A stretch of 64,000 nt of DNA from Acanthochlamys bracteata (taxonomy: Eukaryota > Streptophyta > Magnoliopsida > Pandanales > Velloziaceae), in NCBI GenBank assembly GCA_019914995.1, contig CM034134.1:638145-702144 (forward strand), given 5' to 3'. A program made the translations under genes and the position numbers. The notes below the pieces were generated by a model, which saw only the letters and a program-made list of their open reading frames with translations, was not told where the DNA came from and made no database searches. Positions 22,816 to 36,500 of this stretch are shown one piece after another (positions within the stretch are counted from its first letter, which is position 1; every line of letters starts with the position of its first letter).

Positions 22816-24929
22816 TCTCCTACTTTTAAAGCCCATTTTGTTTCACTACATTTCAAAAACCTTTCCTTTCATAATTTTTAATTAAAAAACTTTTTTATTT
22901 TATAATTTTAACAAACTTTTTATAATCTATTGTAAAATTTATTTAAATTTTACAATATATAAAAAATTCCATAAATAAAGTTATCATTATTTATTTTAAA
23001 TTTTCTTAAATAAAAAATAATATTTATTTTTGAAATAAAATAAAAATAATATTCACTTCATAAATCTCTATTTCCACACGCCACCAAAAGTAATCGATCA
23101 CTTTTGGGAGTGTTTGACGTTTTTCTAAAGTAAATTCTACAAAAGTTTATGCTGTGTTTAATTTGGTATTAAATTTACCTTTTTAAAAGTGAATATATAA
23201 ATAATGAGTTTAATTTGTTACAAAGTGAGTTTTGTGATCATTTTATATTAAAAATTAGTTTAAAATTAAATTTTTCGTTTGAATTTTGAAATAAAATTTT
23301 GGCAGAAAAATTTAGTAAAAATTATTTTAGTTTAAAAGTGAGCTATAATGACAAGGCGCAGAACGATGATGGGCCTTGTGCCCACAAGTGCTTGGGCTGT
23401 GGTTTAACGGTAATATATGATTAGATTTTAAAAACGTACTTTTCAACTTTTTCAGTTTACACTTATTAATAAATTTTTAGAAAATAAAATTTATTTAAAA
23501 TTTTAGAAAATATTAACAATTTTATTAATATTTACTATTATATTTTTTAAGTCAGTAAAGCTTTTTTTAAATAAAATCAAAATATTATTAGTTTCAAAAA
23601 AAATATTTCAAAAGACTCTTAAAAAACTTTTTAATTGTAGCAAATGCAGTCAGGGTGGGTTCTATTTAGAATAAATTATAAAAAGTAATACGCTTGTTTA
23701 TTTTCTATAAATAATTTTAACGTAACTTTTTCAAACAAAAAATCACTTTCAGAGAATAATTTATTGTTTTTTTACAAATTGACAAATTTATTTTTCAAGT
23801 ATTTATATTTTATAAATTTATGTTAGAAAACTCATTTTTAAACAAACAAAATACGGGATTTGAGAAAGTAAGTTTTAATAGAATAAATTACTGAAAATAA
23901 TTTATTATAAAAAATATAAAAATCATTCAAAATGACTAGAAGTGATTTACATATTTTTAATATATTAACATTTTTTGTTTTATTTTTAATTAATATCAGA
24001 TTAATCTATTTATTTTTGAATCCAACAAAAGTACTATAAAATCACTTATTCATTCCATAACTTGTAATGAAAAGGTTTTCTTAATAAGGTTTTGTTATTG
24101 ATTGCTTCTCATGCCATTAATTATTTTTATTTCTTTTTCTTTGTAGAAGAAAATGTTATATTAACCCTCTCTTAAGTTGTTGCTTATCAAACTCATTATC
24201 TATTTCCAATAAATATTTCACTTTCCAGTATATTTTTTATAATATTTTAAAATATTTCACAAAATTTAAATATAAATAAATTATATCTCATAAGTATTTC
24301 TTTTTTATAATTTTTATTTTCTAAAAAACTCTAAAATAAAAACTAAATTCAAAATATTTCATAAAAATTAAAAATTTATATTAATTTTGTTAATAGTAAG
24401 TTTAATTTAAAAAAATTTATAGAAAAACTGATTTTAAATTATTTATTTATTTTATATAAAAAAAAATTTTAAAAATGGAGTTATTAAGAAATTTTAAATA
24501 ATTTATGCATGTTTTTGGTAGAGTAATTAAGAAATAGAATTTAAAATAGTAAGTAAGCATGTTGAAACTTATGTGTATTAATTTTTAGCTTCTTAATAAA
24601 GATAAGCATATTAGTATAAATATATAAAAGAGCAGTTAAAATATGTAATAACATTTTCTGAATTTTCAAAAAAGGTTAAAACATTAGAGTGAACTTCTGT
24701 AAATTAAATTTGTAAAAAATAAGTAGAAACTAAGTTTGTAAGAATATTTATAAAAATAATTATAAAGAATAGCACATGTAAATTTTTGACCTTATAATAA
24801 AAAATATTATAATGTTTTAAAAATATTTTAGAGAAAAATTTTATCATGTTTAATTTATATTATTTTCAAAATTTTAAAAATTATAATATTTTAAAAAGTT
24901 CATAAAAAATTTTAAATGAAATGAAATGC

Positions 24930-25392
24930 ATTGCTAGCGATGAAAATGAGTTGGGCTAAACGAGTTGACTCGCGGTCGGACAAATGGCCTATCAATATTG
25001 ATAAAATCATATCGATATGGTCCGATTGATCAGACAGTATTGAGCCGACATCATCTGCCCAACAAATAACCTGTCATCTCAATTACTTATAAATTGACTG
25101 ATAATATTGAACGATCAATACTAATAATTGATCTGATCAGTATTAGTAGTTGATCAGTCAACATAGAATAAAAAATTTTCTTTAAAGAAATATAATAACA
25201 AAGATCATACTGACGTTATAATGATATTATGATGACATCATTATACTCATTGAGTTTTTATTTATTATTAAAAAAATAAAAATAAATAAATAAATAGAAT
25301 TGAATAAAAAAATATTTGGTTGGATAGATTGATCTGACCCAATTTGCTCATTTGAGTGGCCCGTTTTTGTACGCACCCCTAAACGTCCTCTA
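24930..25392 (-). repeat. Possible degenerate non-autonomous element starting TAGGGGTG
   Basis: On the minus strand this block starts TTTAGGGGTGCGTACAAAAA followed by CGGGCCACTCAAATGAGC, and ends near GTTTAGCCCAACTCATTTTC. It contains many short TGATCAG and ATTGATC repeats (25020-25160). TAGGGGTG-starting, 'GGGTC'-rich short elements are common in plant genomes, but I cannot place this one in a named family. The 62-residue frame here is not a recognisable gene. Confidence 0.3.
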
Positions 25393-25654
25393 GGCTCTAT
25401 ATATCTCAATGCCACATTTCAGCCTAAAAAGTTAGTCAAAGATATAGCAAAAGCCGAAATTAATGAATAAGCTTATAACTTATTATAAGTTGTTGTGGGG
25501 ACTAAAAATATTAACACCTTCCATGTGAAATACAGAGAAGCAAAAGATTAAACATATTTGAGTTCACTTATAGCTTCTGCATTCAATGCGGCTTAAACAC
25601 AATCCCTGCAACTTTTCCATGTGAAATAGATTTACATACAGTGCGGTTCCTTTT

Positions 25655-25825
25655 CTCTTATGTACTTTAAGTATTTTAAAATAGAATATTTTTAAAATAA
25701 AAAATATTTTTATTTTTTATCAAAAAAATTAATAAAATTATTAATTATTAAAAGTACATTAAAAAATATAAATTAAAAAATTAAAAAATTAATTTTAAAA
25801 TAAGTAATGCCAAACGCATTTATTA
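25655..25825. repeat. MITE-like AT-rich element, CCAAACGC-ended
   Basis: An A/T-only block ending TAAGTAATGCCAAACGCATT, matching the right end of other family members (compare GCAGTGCCAAACGCG at 57178-57192). A further related fragment ends near 26145 with ATAATGCAAACGCCG. Confidence 0.4.
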
Positions 25826-27300
25826 ATAACTTCTCGACAAACTTCAGCAAATTTCCTTTAAACATTGAATATGTTTGTCCAATAATTAAAGTTATATTTT
25901 TGAAAACTTATAATATATTAAAGTAGAATTTGTTGTAAAAGTAAAAGTAAAATTTAAATAAGATAAGTAGAGTAATTTTGAAATAGAATTTTTTTTAAAT
26001 AAATAAAATTTTTATTTTTTTAAAAACAAGCTTTATTTTTTATATTTTTTAAATTTTTAAATAAAATTTCTAAATATTTATAAAATATTAAAATATGAAA
26101 TAAAAATTAAAAAGTTATTTTTATAAAAAATAATGCAAACGCCGTGCCCAATCAAACTTATAAGTGAAAAAATAAAATTTTATGGTAATTGAAATATCTC
26201 TTAATTTAAAATATACAAGAAAGAACGTAACGTTAAATATTATATTCAAATAAAAATATGAGTAGTCAAATTAAAAATGAGTGATTAGTCAATGGTCAAG
26301 GTCCCATTCTCCTTGTTTTAAGGAACAAAGAAAACAAAAAAACCAAAACTTTAATGTTTTTAAAATTAATATTTAACTTAAAAGCTGGATAATGATGATT
26401 TTAAGCGGCCATTAAAGATGCTTAAGCAAAACCTGATAATCAGCTTTTTTTTAATTATTAACATGCAGATTGATGTGTGACGTAAATATTCTAGCATAAC
26501 GAAAAAAACAAGAAAAGCTTGTTAATTAATTCAAAACTTTGTTATTTATTTGCTCACAATTTAAAATAAAACTATAATTTAAATTTTTGAATAAATTAAA
26601 ATAAATTTATAAGCATAAATATAAAAGGTCACAAAAAGTAAATTTTTTTGCAGTAGAAATTACTTTCGAGTTATTTAAAATAAATATTTTAAAATAAATG
26701 TTAGAGTTAAATTTAATAAAAAAGAAATTTAATACAAAAGTAAAATTAAAGTTTACAATATTTTAGTAAAACACATAAAATAATACATCAAAATATAGAG
26801 AGAGAATAAGTGAAGTTTTTTACTATTACATATATAGTAAAAAAAATTAAAGTAATGAATAATTGGTTAATTGATTAATAATGTAATTAAGAAGGGAATC
26901 TGGTCACTGTACCCGGTAATCTTACCGACAATTGAAATTAAATCCCGCGCTCCTTATGGTGATATCACGTTGCTCTTTAATAAAACTTCTACAAAAAGAC
27001 CACTAATTAACTAGTTTGCATTCAGCAAACCGATTTCACTAATTTTATATAATAGCTAAAAATATGAATATGAATATATTTCGAACAAACAAATCATTTC
27101 GAAAGTTTCACTATTACAAATTACCCAAAAGTTTTACAATTTAACAAATTAGAATCCCTATTTTATAAGACATCATCTCTCAACATTACAACCTTATATT
27201 GCAAAATATTGATTATAATGACCTATATTGAAAGAATCTCATCTCATTAAAAATACAAAATTACTTTTTTGTAGAAGAATATTTCAATATATATAATTTT

Positions 27301-27580
27301 CAATCTCTATAAAATCGCTCTCTTAAGTCTCACTCATTCTCTTTAGCTCAGCTCATCAACCTCAACAAGCTCCCCAATCGCTCTCTCTCTCTCTCTCTCT
27401 CCATTGATTAATAAACAAACAAAACACATTGCAACCAAATCAAATCGAAATTTTCAGTTCCATACATTTAATTTTTCTCCAAATCAGTTCTCTGAAGTAT
27501 ATGCTGGAAATTTGTTAACTTGATTTGATTCTTGAGCAACTTTGTTGATTTGATTTGATTTGGTTCGATTTAATTTGGGA
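27301..27580 (+). promoter_or_regulatory. BRXL4 core promoter and 5' leader
   Basis: A TATA-like CTATAAAATC lies at 27307-27316. About 30 bases downstream is a pyrimidine-rich start region (CACTCATTCTCTTTAGC). A perfect (CT)10 tract at 27381-27400 lies in the probable leader, typical of plant pyrimidine-patch promoters. The leader would be about 240 bases. The transcription start is inferred, not seen. Confidence 0.5.
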
Positions 27581-30500
27581 ATGTTGACCTGTATTGCTTG
27601 CTCGAAGCTCGGCGGCGGAACAAACGACGCCGGAACACTGCACCACCCAGTAGCTGGTGATGACGATGATGATGACGTCATTGGTGGTGGGGGTGGTGGA
27701 GAAACTACTCCGAGTACTCGTCTGGCTATCAAAGCTCTTACTGCTCAGGTTTGTTACTTTGCTCAGTTTGAAAAGTAAAAACGAAAGACTTTTGTTGAAA
27801 ATGTTTGTTGTTAAAGTTTGAGGGGTTTAGATTTGACTGATGGTATCGCTGTTATTGGGATTTTTCTTTTTCTTGCGAATTTTTTATTATTGAAAATGTT
27901 GGTAGTTAGATTTGAGGGTGTTTAGACTTTGAGTGTTTCGTTGCTATGGAAAAAAAAGGTAAAGATTTGGTTTTTATCTGCAGGTTCTTGACTTCAGATT
28001 AGAAAACTGTTGGTTAAATTTTAACTAGTTTAAGTGAAATTATTGAAAATGTTGGTAGTTTGAGTTTGAAGGGTTTAGATTTTGAATGATTCCGTTGTTA
28101 TGGGAAAAAACATGTAAAGATTTGATTTTTACCTGCGAATTCTCAAGTTGAGATTACAATAATGCTATGTTCGTTAAAGTTTTAAGTAATTGAATTATTT
28201 TAAATGCTGGTTATTTATTAAATATGTTGGTTAATCTAGTTGGGTTACTTGTTAGAAGGGTTTAGATATTTCGAAAAATTTGCTGCTACAGAAAAGAGTT
28301 CACGGTTGGATTTTTATCAGAGCATTGAAGTAATATTTAGAGTTGAGAAAGTGGATCTGAACCATCTTAAACGCTTCAGTTTCCCTGTAAACAACTTCAA
28401 GAGTCATGGATTGCAGATTGCAATTAGAGGCAATCTTGTTTGATTTCAAGAGCATAGTGTTCACCTTCTTACTCCATTAAATCATTTCGGAATCTTCTTT
28501 AGGTGCTTCTCAAATTTGTTCATTCTGAACTATATTTTTGAACTTCAGCATGCGTAGCAGTTTGGAATTTCTATTGAGATCTTCTTTGAGAGATATGTTC
28601 CTTTTATTGTTTTAAAATTACTTTTATTAAAGAATGATAAGGTATATGTAACATTTATTTTTCTTTTTTCTAGACTGGTAATTAAGTGAGTAGCTTTATT
28701 GGACATTTTAGTTAGAAAATCCTTTAAATTTTGGGTTGTGTTAATCTAACTTGAATTTCTACTCTTTAATGGTTTGTTTCATTTTTTCTCATGAGGATGG
28801 TAATGGTAGTTAATGAGGTTTGAGGAGGAAAATATGAGTTTCTTGTTTGAGAAAGATTTTTGTTAAACTTCTTTAGTTTATAATAAAAGATAGCGTATAA
28901 CGCTAATTTATTTTTGGGAGTAGAGGCTAGGGCAAGGTTGCTGGTTGTAATATATGAATATTGAAGCTTTAAATAGATGAAAAGCAAAAGTTATTTTTTA
29001 TCGGTAATAATTATATTTTACTATGGTTCTTTGATTTCCAATAAATAGAAGTAGTAATAACCTAGTAATTGTATATGCTCTCATATGTCCTTAATGTATA
29101 TGGTAAATTTAGTTGTTCATGACATAATTAATATTTGTTAGTTTTTATTATAATTCCTTTTAGTGTCTTTGAAAAGTTTATGACAAGTGGCATGTTGTGT
29201 TGAATTTGGCTTATTTTACTAAAATAATAACAATCTTTGCATATCTTTTTCGTTACAGATTAAGGATATGGCTTTAAAGGCATCAGGTGCTTACCGCCAT
29301 TGCAAGCCCTGTGCCGGTGCAGCATCAAATGGTCACCACCATCACCGTAGGCACTATACTGACTCTGAAGCTGGATTATCAGGTTCAGACCGGTTCTGCT
29401 ACTCCTACCGCCGTGCTGCGGCAGCTCTGGGGAGTGGGAGTTCCACGCCAGCGATTGCACGCGGAGGAATGGCAGCAGTATCTAGTGGTGATGCCACGCC
29501 AGCAATGTCAGTGAGTGGTCGTACCGAAACAGCCTCATCGGTATTTGTGGTGGATGAAGAAGAGGAGCCACGAGAGTGGGTGGCACAGGTGGAGCCTGGA
29601 GTACTCATCACGTTCATCTCTCTCCCTCACGGCGGCAATGACCTCAAACGCATCCGTTTTAGGTAAGGGCGTTTTTTCGATTTGCTGACTTTTCAGACCA
29701 ATTAGCCTGTCCAACTCAAAACTGTGGCAGTGATGTGCAGACTGTACTATCTTTTGTTGTTTCCCCTTTGTTTATTCCTTTGGCCTTAATGGATAGAAAG
29801 ATGAGCAATGCTGTTCTCCTGAATTCAGTCCTGAATTAGGTTTCTGATAAGTTGATATTCATGTCAAAATGTAAGCACTCGCTCTTAATCTGTGACTGAA
29901 TTTAGGGTACCTAGCATGAAAGTGGTATGTTTCCTTGGTAGATGAAAACGATGATCATTCCAATTAGAAAGACAAAACTATGTTTTCTGCCATTATGTTC
30001 TGAGTGTATGAGGTAGTGCGCAACACTGATTTTGGTCATGGTATTGGTAATTCTTTTACCATTTATAGTTGGACTGGATTAGACTGGCATGTCAAGTCAA
30101 AAATTTTAACTTCTCAATGGTGTATACTTTCTCATGTTGACATTAAAACCAAACGCTATGACAACAATACTTGATGTAGTCGGTATGGATGGTTTGCCCC
30201 CAAGCTGAGTAAATCCAACTACTGGGTTTATGGTCAAGCTTTGTATTACTGCTTTAGGATATTTACTATGTTGCATCTAGGTTTTGACAAAAGTTGTGAC
30301 CTACAGTCGAGTGTGTGACATGCTCTGACCGACGCATAGATGATCTTAATACTCCTCATGCCGATGTTAACTGCACTCATATCTCTTTGTTTAACCAGTA
30401 ATTCGGATGATGACATTGGTGAGGTAATTGTAAGCATGGTAATACTACAATTAGTAATAATTAGATGCTGGTCAGTCCCATTGGATCATTGCAATAGATA

Positions 30501-32365
30501 GGCCAGCGGTGTAGATTTGTAGTCTTCTCAACATTTTACTTGTTTGAAGTCCAAGAATGGGTTGTTTATTTATTTATTTTTTTTTGCTAGTGATGCATTT
30601 CGCATTAACTGGCTGTAGCTTGAATTAACTACTGCCTGAGGTAATATTAAGCCTGTGATTCCCCTCTTTTCTAGCCGTCAGATGTTCAACAAATGGCAAG
30701 CTCAAAGATGGTGGGCTGAAAATTATGACAGGGTCATGGAACTCTACAATGTTCAGCGGTTTAATAGGCAAGCTGTTCCCCTCCCCACACCTCCAAGATC
30801 TGAGGATGAGGTGAACTATTTCATGGTTATTTGTCATTCAGAAGTCTGTTGTCCTTTATGTTTTGTATGATTGTTTTTGATTGCCTAACAAATGGCATCA
30901 TGCGCTAGAATTCAAAGATGGAGTCAGCTGAGGACAGCCCAGTGACACCACCACTAAGCAGGGAGCAGCTTCCTTGCCACTTGCATCGGCGCATGAATGG
31001 TGGAAGTATCGGCTATTCATCATCTGACTCTCTGGACTGTCATTGTAGCCACTCACATCACCACCATCATAATGGTAGGCATTATTATGACTCTGGTGTT
31101 CTTGCATCAACCCCAAAACTGTCAAGCATTAGTGGTGCCAAGACAGAGACATCATCGATGGATGCATCTGCAAGGACAAGCTCATCACCAGAGGAAGAGG
31201 AGATGGATCAATCAGGAGAGCTCTCTGTCAGCAATGCTAGTGAGCAAGAAACTGAGTGGGTAGAGCAAGATGAACCAGGAGTCTATATCACCATCCGTGC
31301 TCTCCCTGGTGGTATTAGGGAGCTACGGCGTGTTAGGTTCAGGTGAGCATTGGTTCTTTATTCCAGTGAATTGGTTTCGTTCCCCTTTATTTGATATCCT
31401 AATACATGGTATGATTATTTTGGATCTCCTTTTATGGCCTTTTGAGACAGTTTTAGGATCAAGTTATTAACGCTTGTTTGGTTTGAGACCCTTTCTCAAT
31501 TAAAAGGGTCTTAGTAATCCATAACCTTTGATGCACTAGAAAAGAAATTTTAGCGTGAATACAATACAAATGTGTGTAGAGAAAAGATGACATAGCAAAC
31601 TCCTCACAAGATGAGATAGGATGTCATGGCTAGAAGTATCGTATTTATGCCAAACTTTTACGTTTAGAAGTCATCGAGGACAAATTTTCTTTAAACTGCT
31701 GCAAGTCTATATGATGGTAGTTAGCACTCTTAGCCTCTACTGCCTGATAGGATTCCTGCGTGGAGCTTAGCCAAGTTTTAACTAGTTCGACATACTCAGA
31801 TTTTGCTAAAGCCTATAAATGCCAGTGATAAGCTTGCACGTCATTTTATTCTTATCTGTCAGTCCACAAGAAGACTGTTGGAAGAGTCTGCTAATGGCTT
31901 AAGTATTTGAGTTTTATCTTTGATGAACTAATGGCAAATAAACTTATATCAAGTTCTTTATATGATTTGTTTTGTTAGTCAATTAATCACAAACTATAGT
32001 GGGTTTTCTGCATAGCATAATTATATAGGCTTTTCAACAGTTGATTTAAACCTTGACAGTGCTGTTTTATATTTAATTAACGGTCACTACAGTTTACCTT
32101 CAGCTTTAAGTATCAAACATCTGATGAGGTGAAAAGTTATAGAATTCTTCTTATAGATGGATTAAACTAGGTAACGCATGTCAAGTCTTAGGAAGTCCTA
32201 TGTCAGTCATCCAATCTGTTATAGTTCTGTCTTCCAGCTCAGTCTTGTCTACCATTTTAACATTTGCCGGATAAAACTTTTTGCAGCCGAGAAAGATTTG
32301 GCGAGACGCATGCAAGGTTATGGTGGGAGGAGAACCATGCCAGGATACACCAGCAATACCTTTAA
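27581..32365 (+). CDS. BRXL4: BREVIS RADIX-like protein (closest to BRXL4)
   Basis: BRX family proteins are plant-specific regulators of growth and cell polarity; some sit at the plasma membrane and some also act in the nucleus. The five exons are 27581-27748, 29259-29662, 30675-30810, 30909-31342 and 32287-32365, all GT-AG, summing to 1221 nt or 406 aa. The N-terminus MLTCIACSK has the cysteines used for palmitoylation. An acidic and Gly-rich stretch follows, then IKALTAQIKDMALKASGAYR and CKPC. BRX domain 1 lies at about 160-217 (REWVAQVEPGVLITF, KWQAQRWWAENYDRV) and BRX domain 2 at about 350-406 (TEWVEQDEPGVYITIRALP, ARLWWEENHARIHQQYL). LSSISGAKTETSSMD in the linker, and the start, favour the BRXL4 branch. 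His-rich patches lie near residues 82-88 and in exon 4. The ATG at 27581 matches the family start. Confidence 0.94.
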
Positions 32366-33430
32366 AAGATACAAACATATGCTCACATACGGAATTTAGT
32401 TTTGACATTCAAAACCTTGAAGAAGCTGGCATCTTGGTCGTTCTCTTCCCAGAACCAAGATTGAAGGTGACATTTGACACTAAAACAACCTCCAGAAAAC
32501 GGGAACAAACCTAAACTTGCTAACCCATCTCATATGCTGCTTTGCTAGTTACTCTTTCGCCGAAACTGTCAGGTGTCACGCAAGCTGGAAAATTGTTGGA
32601 TGAGCTTTTAAATTGGTTTCCAATTTCTTGTGTATTATTATTATTTTTTTTTTGACTGCTGAATTTGCTCCTGTTTGTGTTTACCTGGGTGTGCTATTTC
32701 TATAGGCTCCAAAACTCCTAGAAGGACATTGTATAGAATTGAGTGGTTGCTGGTAGTCTGCTACTTATACAATATGAAAATTTTGAAAGTATTTATAAAA
32801 TTAAGTTTTTTTAAAAACGAATAATATTTTTATTTTTTTCAAATAATGAGTTTTGTTTTTTTAACTTAAAATTGAAAATAAATAATGACAAATTTATTTT
32901 AATTTTAAATAAAATTTGTAAACTATTATAAAAGATATATGTAAGAGTTTTTTTAACCAAAAGATAAGTTTTAAATAAATTTTTATTTTGATAATAACTT
33001 TTAATAACTCATATTTTTATTTTACAATTGTTACATCTATGTCAGATCCTTACTCATTGTTTTATCAATGAACTCTAATAAAAAAGACGTAACATACCGT
33101 GAAACGTTTTTATTTTTATATAGAGAACGTTTAGAAGGATTTATAACTAAAATTTTTTTAAATAAAAAATATATAAACTTTTTTCTAAAAATTAGCTTAA
33201 TTTCTTTGAATATGAAAACATTAAATATACATATTTCTGAACAACATATAATATATTATTTAAATAAAATAGAGTTAAGAATGTTCATCGAAAAAGGTCC
33301 ACATAAAAATTGATGACCAATAAAATCGAAATTATCAAAATTCCAATTTAGGAGAGAGGGACCAAAACCGAACTCTTAATCAATCAAATTTTAATTTCAA
33401 CTCCATAACATAAACGAGCCAAAAATCTTC
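32366..33430. other. BRXL4 3' flank and GIP1 upstream region
   Basis: The probable BRXL4 3' UTR extends to about 32760. It is followed by AT-rich DNA and, from about 33340, the less AT-rich promoter and leader of the next gene. The 81-residue frame at 33068-33313 is low-complexity and not supported as a gene. Confidence 0.5.
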
Positions 33431-33574
33431 CAATTCTTTTCTCAAAACCCTCAACCGCGCCCTTTCTTCTTCTTCCTTTTCGATTCCATTGGATCGCTGC
33501 CGCCGCCACGGCCGCCGACAATATCTCCAACTGACTAGGGTTTCCGTAGAAGTTGTTGTTGTAGAAGGGGAGTA

Positions 33575-36500
33575 ATGGTTGCGGAAGTGCAGCAGCAGCA
33601 GCAGCAGCAGGGGTTGTTAGGGAAGGGAGGTGATGGAGGAGTGATTTCGGAGAAAGTGAAGAATACGATTCAATCGATAAAGGAGATCGTAGGGAATCAC
33701 TCAGACGCTGACATCTACGCCGCGCTCAAGGATTCTGATATGGATCCGAACGAAACTGCTCAGAAATTGCTCAACCAAGGTTTTTTGTTACTGTATTAAT
33801 TGAGCTATTTTATGTCGAACTTGTCAAAATTTTTATTTTAAAATTTCTGTGGTTTAGATAAATTTGAATTGGAACCTAACGTGAAGGCTTAGAAATTGCG
33901 GAAGCAAAGGTTTTACGCTTTAGTTAATTCGCTGAGCTATGCCTCTTTGTATTTCATTTGGTTATTTTGTCAAATTTTAGGGTTTAAGATAACTTTGTCA
34001 CTAGATCATAACGTGAGTACGAGACAGCTAAGAAATTGCTCGACCGATTTTCTTTTAGTTAATTCGCTAATTTCAGCTAATTGCTTCAATCTATTTTTGT
34101 TTTTGTTGATTATTTAGTGGTTTATGTGATCGATTTGTAATGGATCCTAATGTGAAAGAGAAATTGCTCACAAGGTTGGTTTTCTTTTTTTGCTTTAGTT
34201 TGAGCTAATGTTTGAATCTGTTTTTGTTTTGTGCCAATTTTCTCAGAGTCTTAGGCCTAAAAAATGCTTTCTTTTATTTTACAAAATAGGCAAGGCTGAC
34301 AAGTTAAGGACATCTTTTAAATACAAGGCTTAAAAAACATGCTGTAAACAATAGTTGTATAATGCAAAGATAAGGAAAGTTAATGCCATAAAGCCGAGGA
34401 TGTCTTTGGAAAATAGAAAACGCTAAAATGTGATAAAGAAATACACACCAGCAACTCACAATTTTGTGATAAGGTAGCTCAAATTTGAGAGGCATTTAAC
34501 TCTGCTTTGACAATTGGATTGCACGACCTTTTGTCTGACAATTGGATATTTTGCTTGGATGTTTGTTTGACATTGTTTAGAAAGCTAGCAAGTCATTGGT
34601 TTTGATTAGGATGGTTTCTACCTTCGATTTGTTTTCATGCAGTAATGCAGATACAACATATTTACAATGTTTCAGCGGCTTTGATAAAAGCTAGAATGAA
34701 TTTATCCTTTCAAAATTTGGTGTCATATTTTTGTCAATTAAGAAACTATTTCTTGGTTTTCATGGAATTTGATATCATGAATGATCTTTTCTTTTCCGGT
34801 TTGATTCACTTCCCTTTATGCTATATCATGTGTGAGTTCTGATTGTATGTGCAATTTCTTGCTGTAAACCTTATCAGATCCATACCATGAAGTGAAGAGG
34901 AGAAGGGACAGGAAGAAAGAGGTAGGTTTTCATCTTCATTTGCAGGTAGATTTCCCAGCAGTCTATGTTTTTTCCATGTGTTCACTTACTACTTTTGTGA
35001 ATAATTCTTATTTCCATGTCGTTTATAATCTCTTAATTCTTTTTTGCTTTCTATTATCATGTCTCACTTGCTCACTATCTCAACAGCCGCAAAACTTTGG
35101 TCCAAAGAATATGGCTGATGCTCGACATGTTGATCATAATGTACAAAACACAAGATCTTTCACGCAATGGGATAGAAATGCCAGGAGAAGTGTTCACCAG
35201 AGGAACTCATCATCTGGTAATAAAGATTTTTCCATTTAATATGTCATGAAAATTGTTGTATTAATTTTGGCGTCGGTTCCTTTCTGTATATGTCATATTC
35301 CCCACCTTATATCAATAACTTAACCGTGTAGAACTCCAAATCCCTGTATAATAGTATGTAAAATGTCAGATCGAGCCCTTCTCTTTCATTTATGCCCTCT
35401 ATGTCATTATGATTCTGCTGGATCGTTATGGCAGATACAGGGATCAGCCAACAATTTCGTGTAGTGAGGGATAACAGACACATTCGAAGTACCAATAAGG
35501 ACACTGAGTCAGATGTATCTCAGCGTCCAACTACAAGTAATGAAGATTGTGCAACAAATGTCCAACAGAAGAGGTATGATCAACTTGACTTTTGTAATTG
35601 TGTATGCTTATTTCTTTTTGTAATGTTGACATTCTGAAACCATTTGTCTTTTCTTTAACTTAATATTGCATTGTCATGCTGATCCATGTTTCAAAGCTTG
35701 ATCTTTATTGACTTGTCTACATACTTTAAACGAGCTTTTCTGGTATAAAGGATTAGTAAACATGCCTGTCAGACGGTTCCACATGGTTTTTTAAAGGTCT
35801 CCATGTAGGTTCTACTTTGGAAAATATCATGATCTAAGTTCAAAGTTCTACATGTTTGGGCTTGGAGAATTTAAATTCATGTGTATAAGTGTTATCTGTT
35901 CTTCTTTATAGATTGAGAATTGCGACTGCCGCATTCTATATATGGCTTATACTTAATTCTTTAATCTCCTCATTGTTAAGACAATGTTACCAACTGGCTA
36001 TGTGTGATGTACAGTGCATATACCTTTTTTCTCTCTTTCAATTTTTAGCTTGGAATCAGGAAAATACCTGTGTTCTACATTTTCCTATTATCTGCCCAGA
36101 TAAGAAGTACATAAGCTCATCATTTTCAATTTTTCTAATCTGTGTCATTTCTTCATCCTTTTACATTGAGGCTGTAGTTTGTGCGCTTGCTTTATGTTAC
36201 TTATCATTGTTTTCTTTATGCAGCACCAGTGAAATTCCAAATGCTCACAAGCAGTCCTCAAGTAAAATTTCAGAGGTGCATAAGCCAGGTAGCGAGGGTC
36301 TTCATCATTCTTGCACTGTTCATGCCAAAGAAACACACTCCCAGAGTAGTCATAACACTATGTTGTCTGCAGAGATGAAGTCAGGCTCATCAAACACAAA
36401 TTCAAAAGCACGGAAGGATGCTCATGTCTTTTCTCAGCCCTGTACAGCATCTGTCAACACAAACTCTGATGTTGGGGTCTGCTCTTCATCTACAGATCCC

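Larger units (their letters stand above)
20414..27300. other. Long AT-rich intergenic region
   Basis: This is nearly 7 kb between the divergently oriented PDAT1 and BRXL4 genes, with no supportable gene. It is mostly A/T runs and MITE-like elements; the clearest are annotated separately. Small less AT-rich pieces at 21655-21785, 23340-23420 and 24930-25430 have no recognisable coding content. The GA-rich stretch at 20200-20225 lies in the PDAT1 5' UTR. Confidence 0.6.

Noticed and set aside
27484-27732. 82-residue minus-strand frame rich in Pro and Ser
   Set aside because: Antisense shadow of BRXL4 exon 1 (acidic and Gly-rich codons read backwards).
35889-36223. Apparent N-terminal half of a 297-residue frame
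   Set aside because: This part is intron read-through. A TTTATGCAG acceptor at 36223 starts GIP1 exon 5 in the family frame; the upstream residues are low-complexity.
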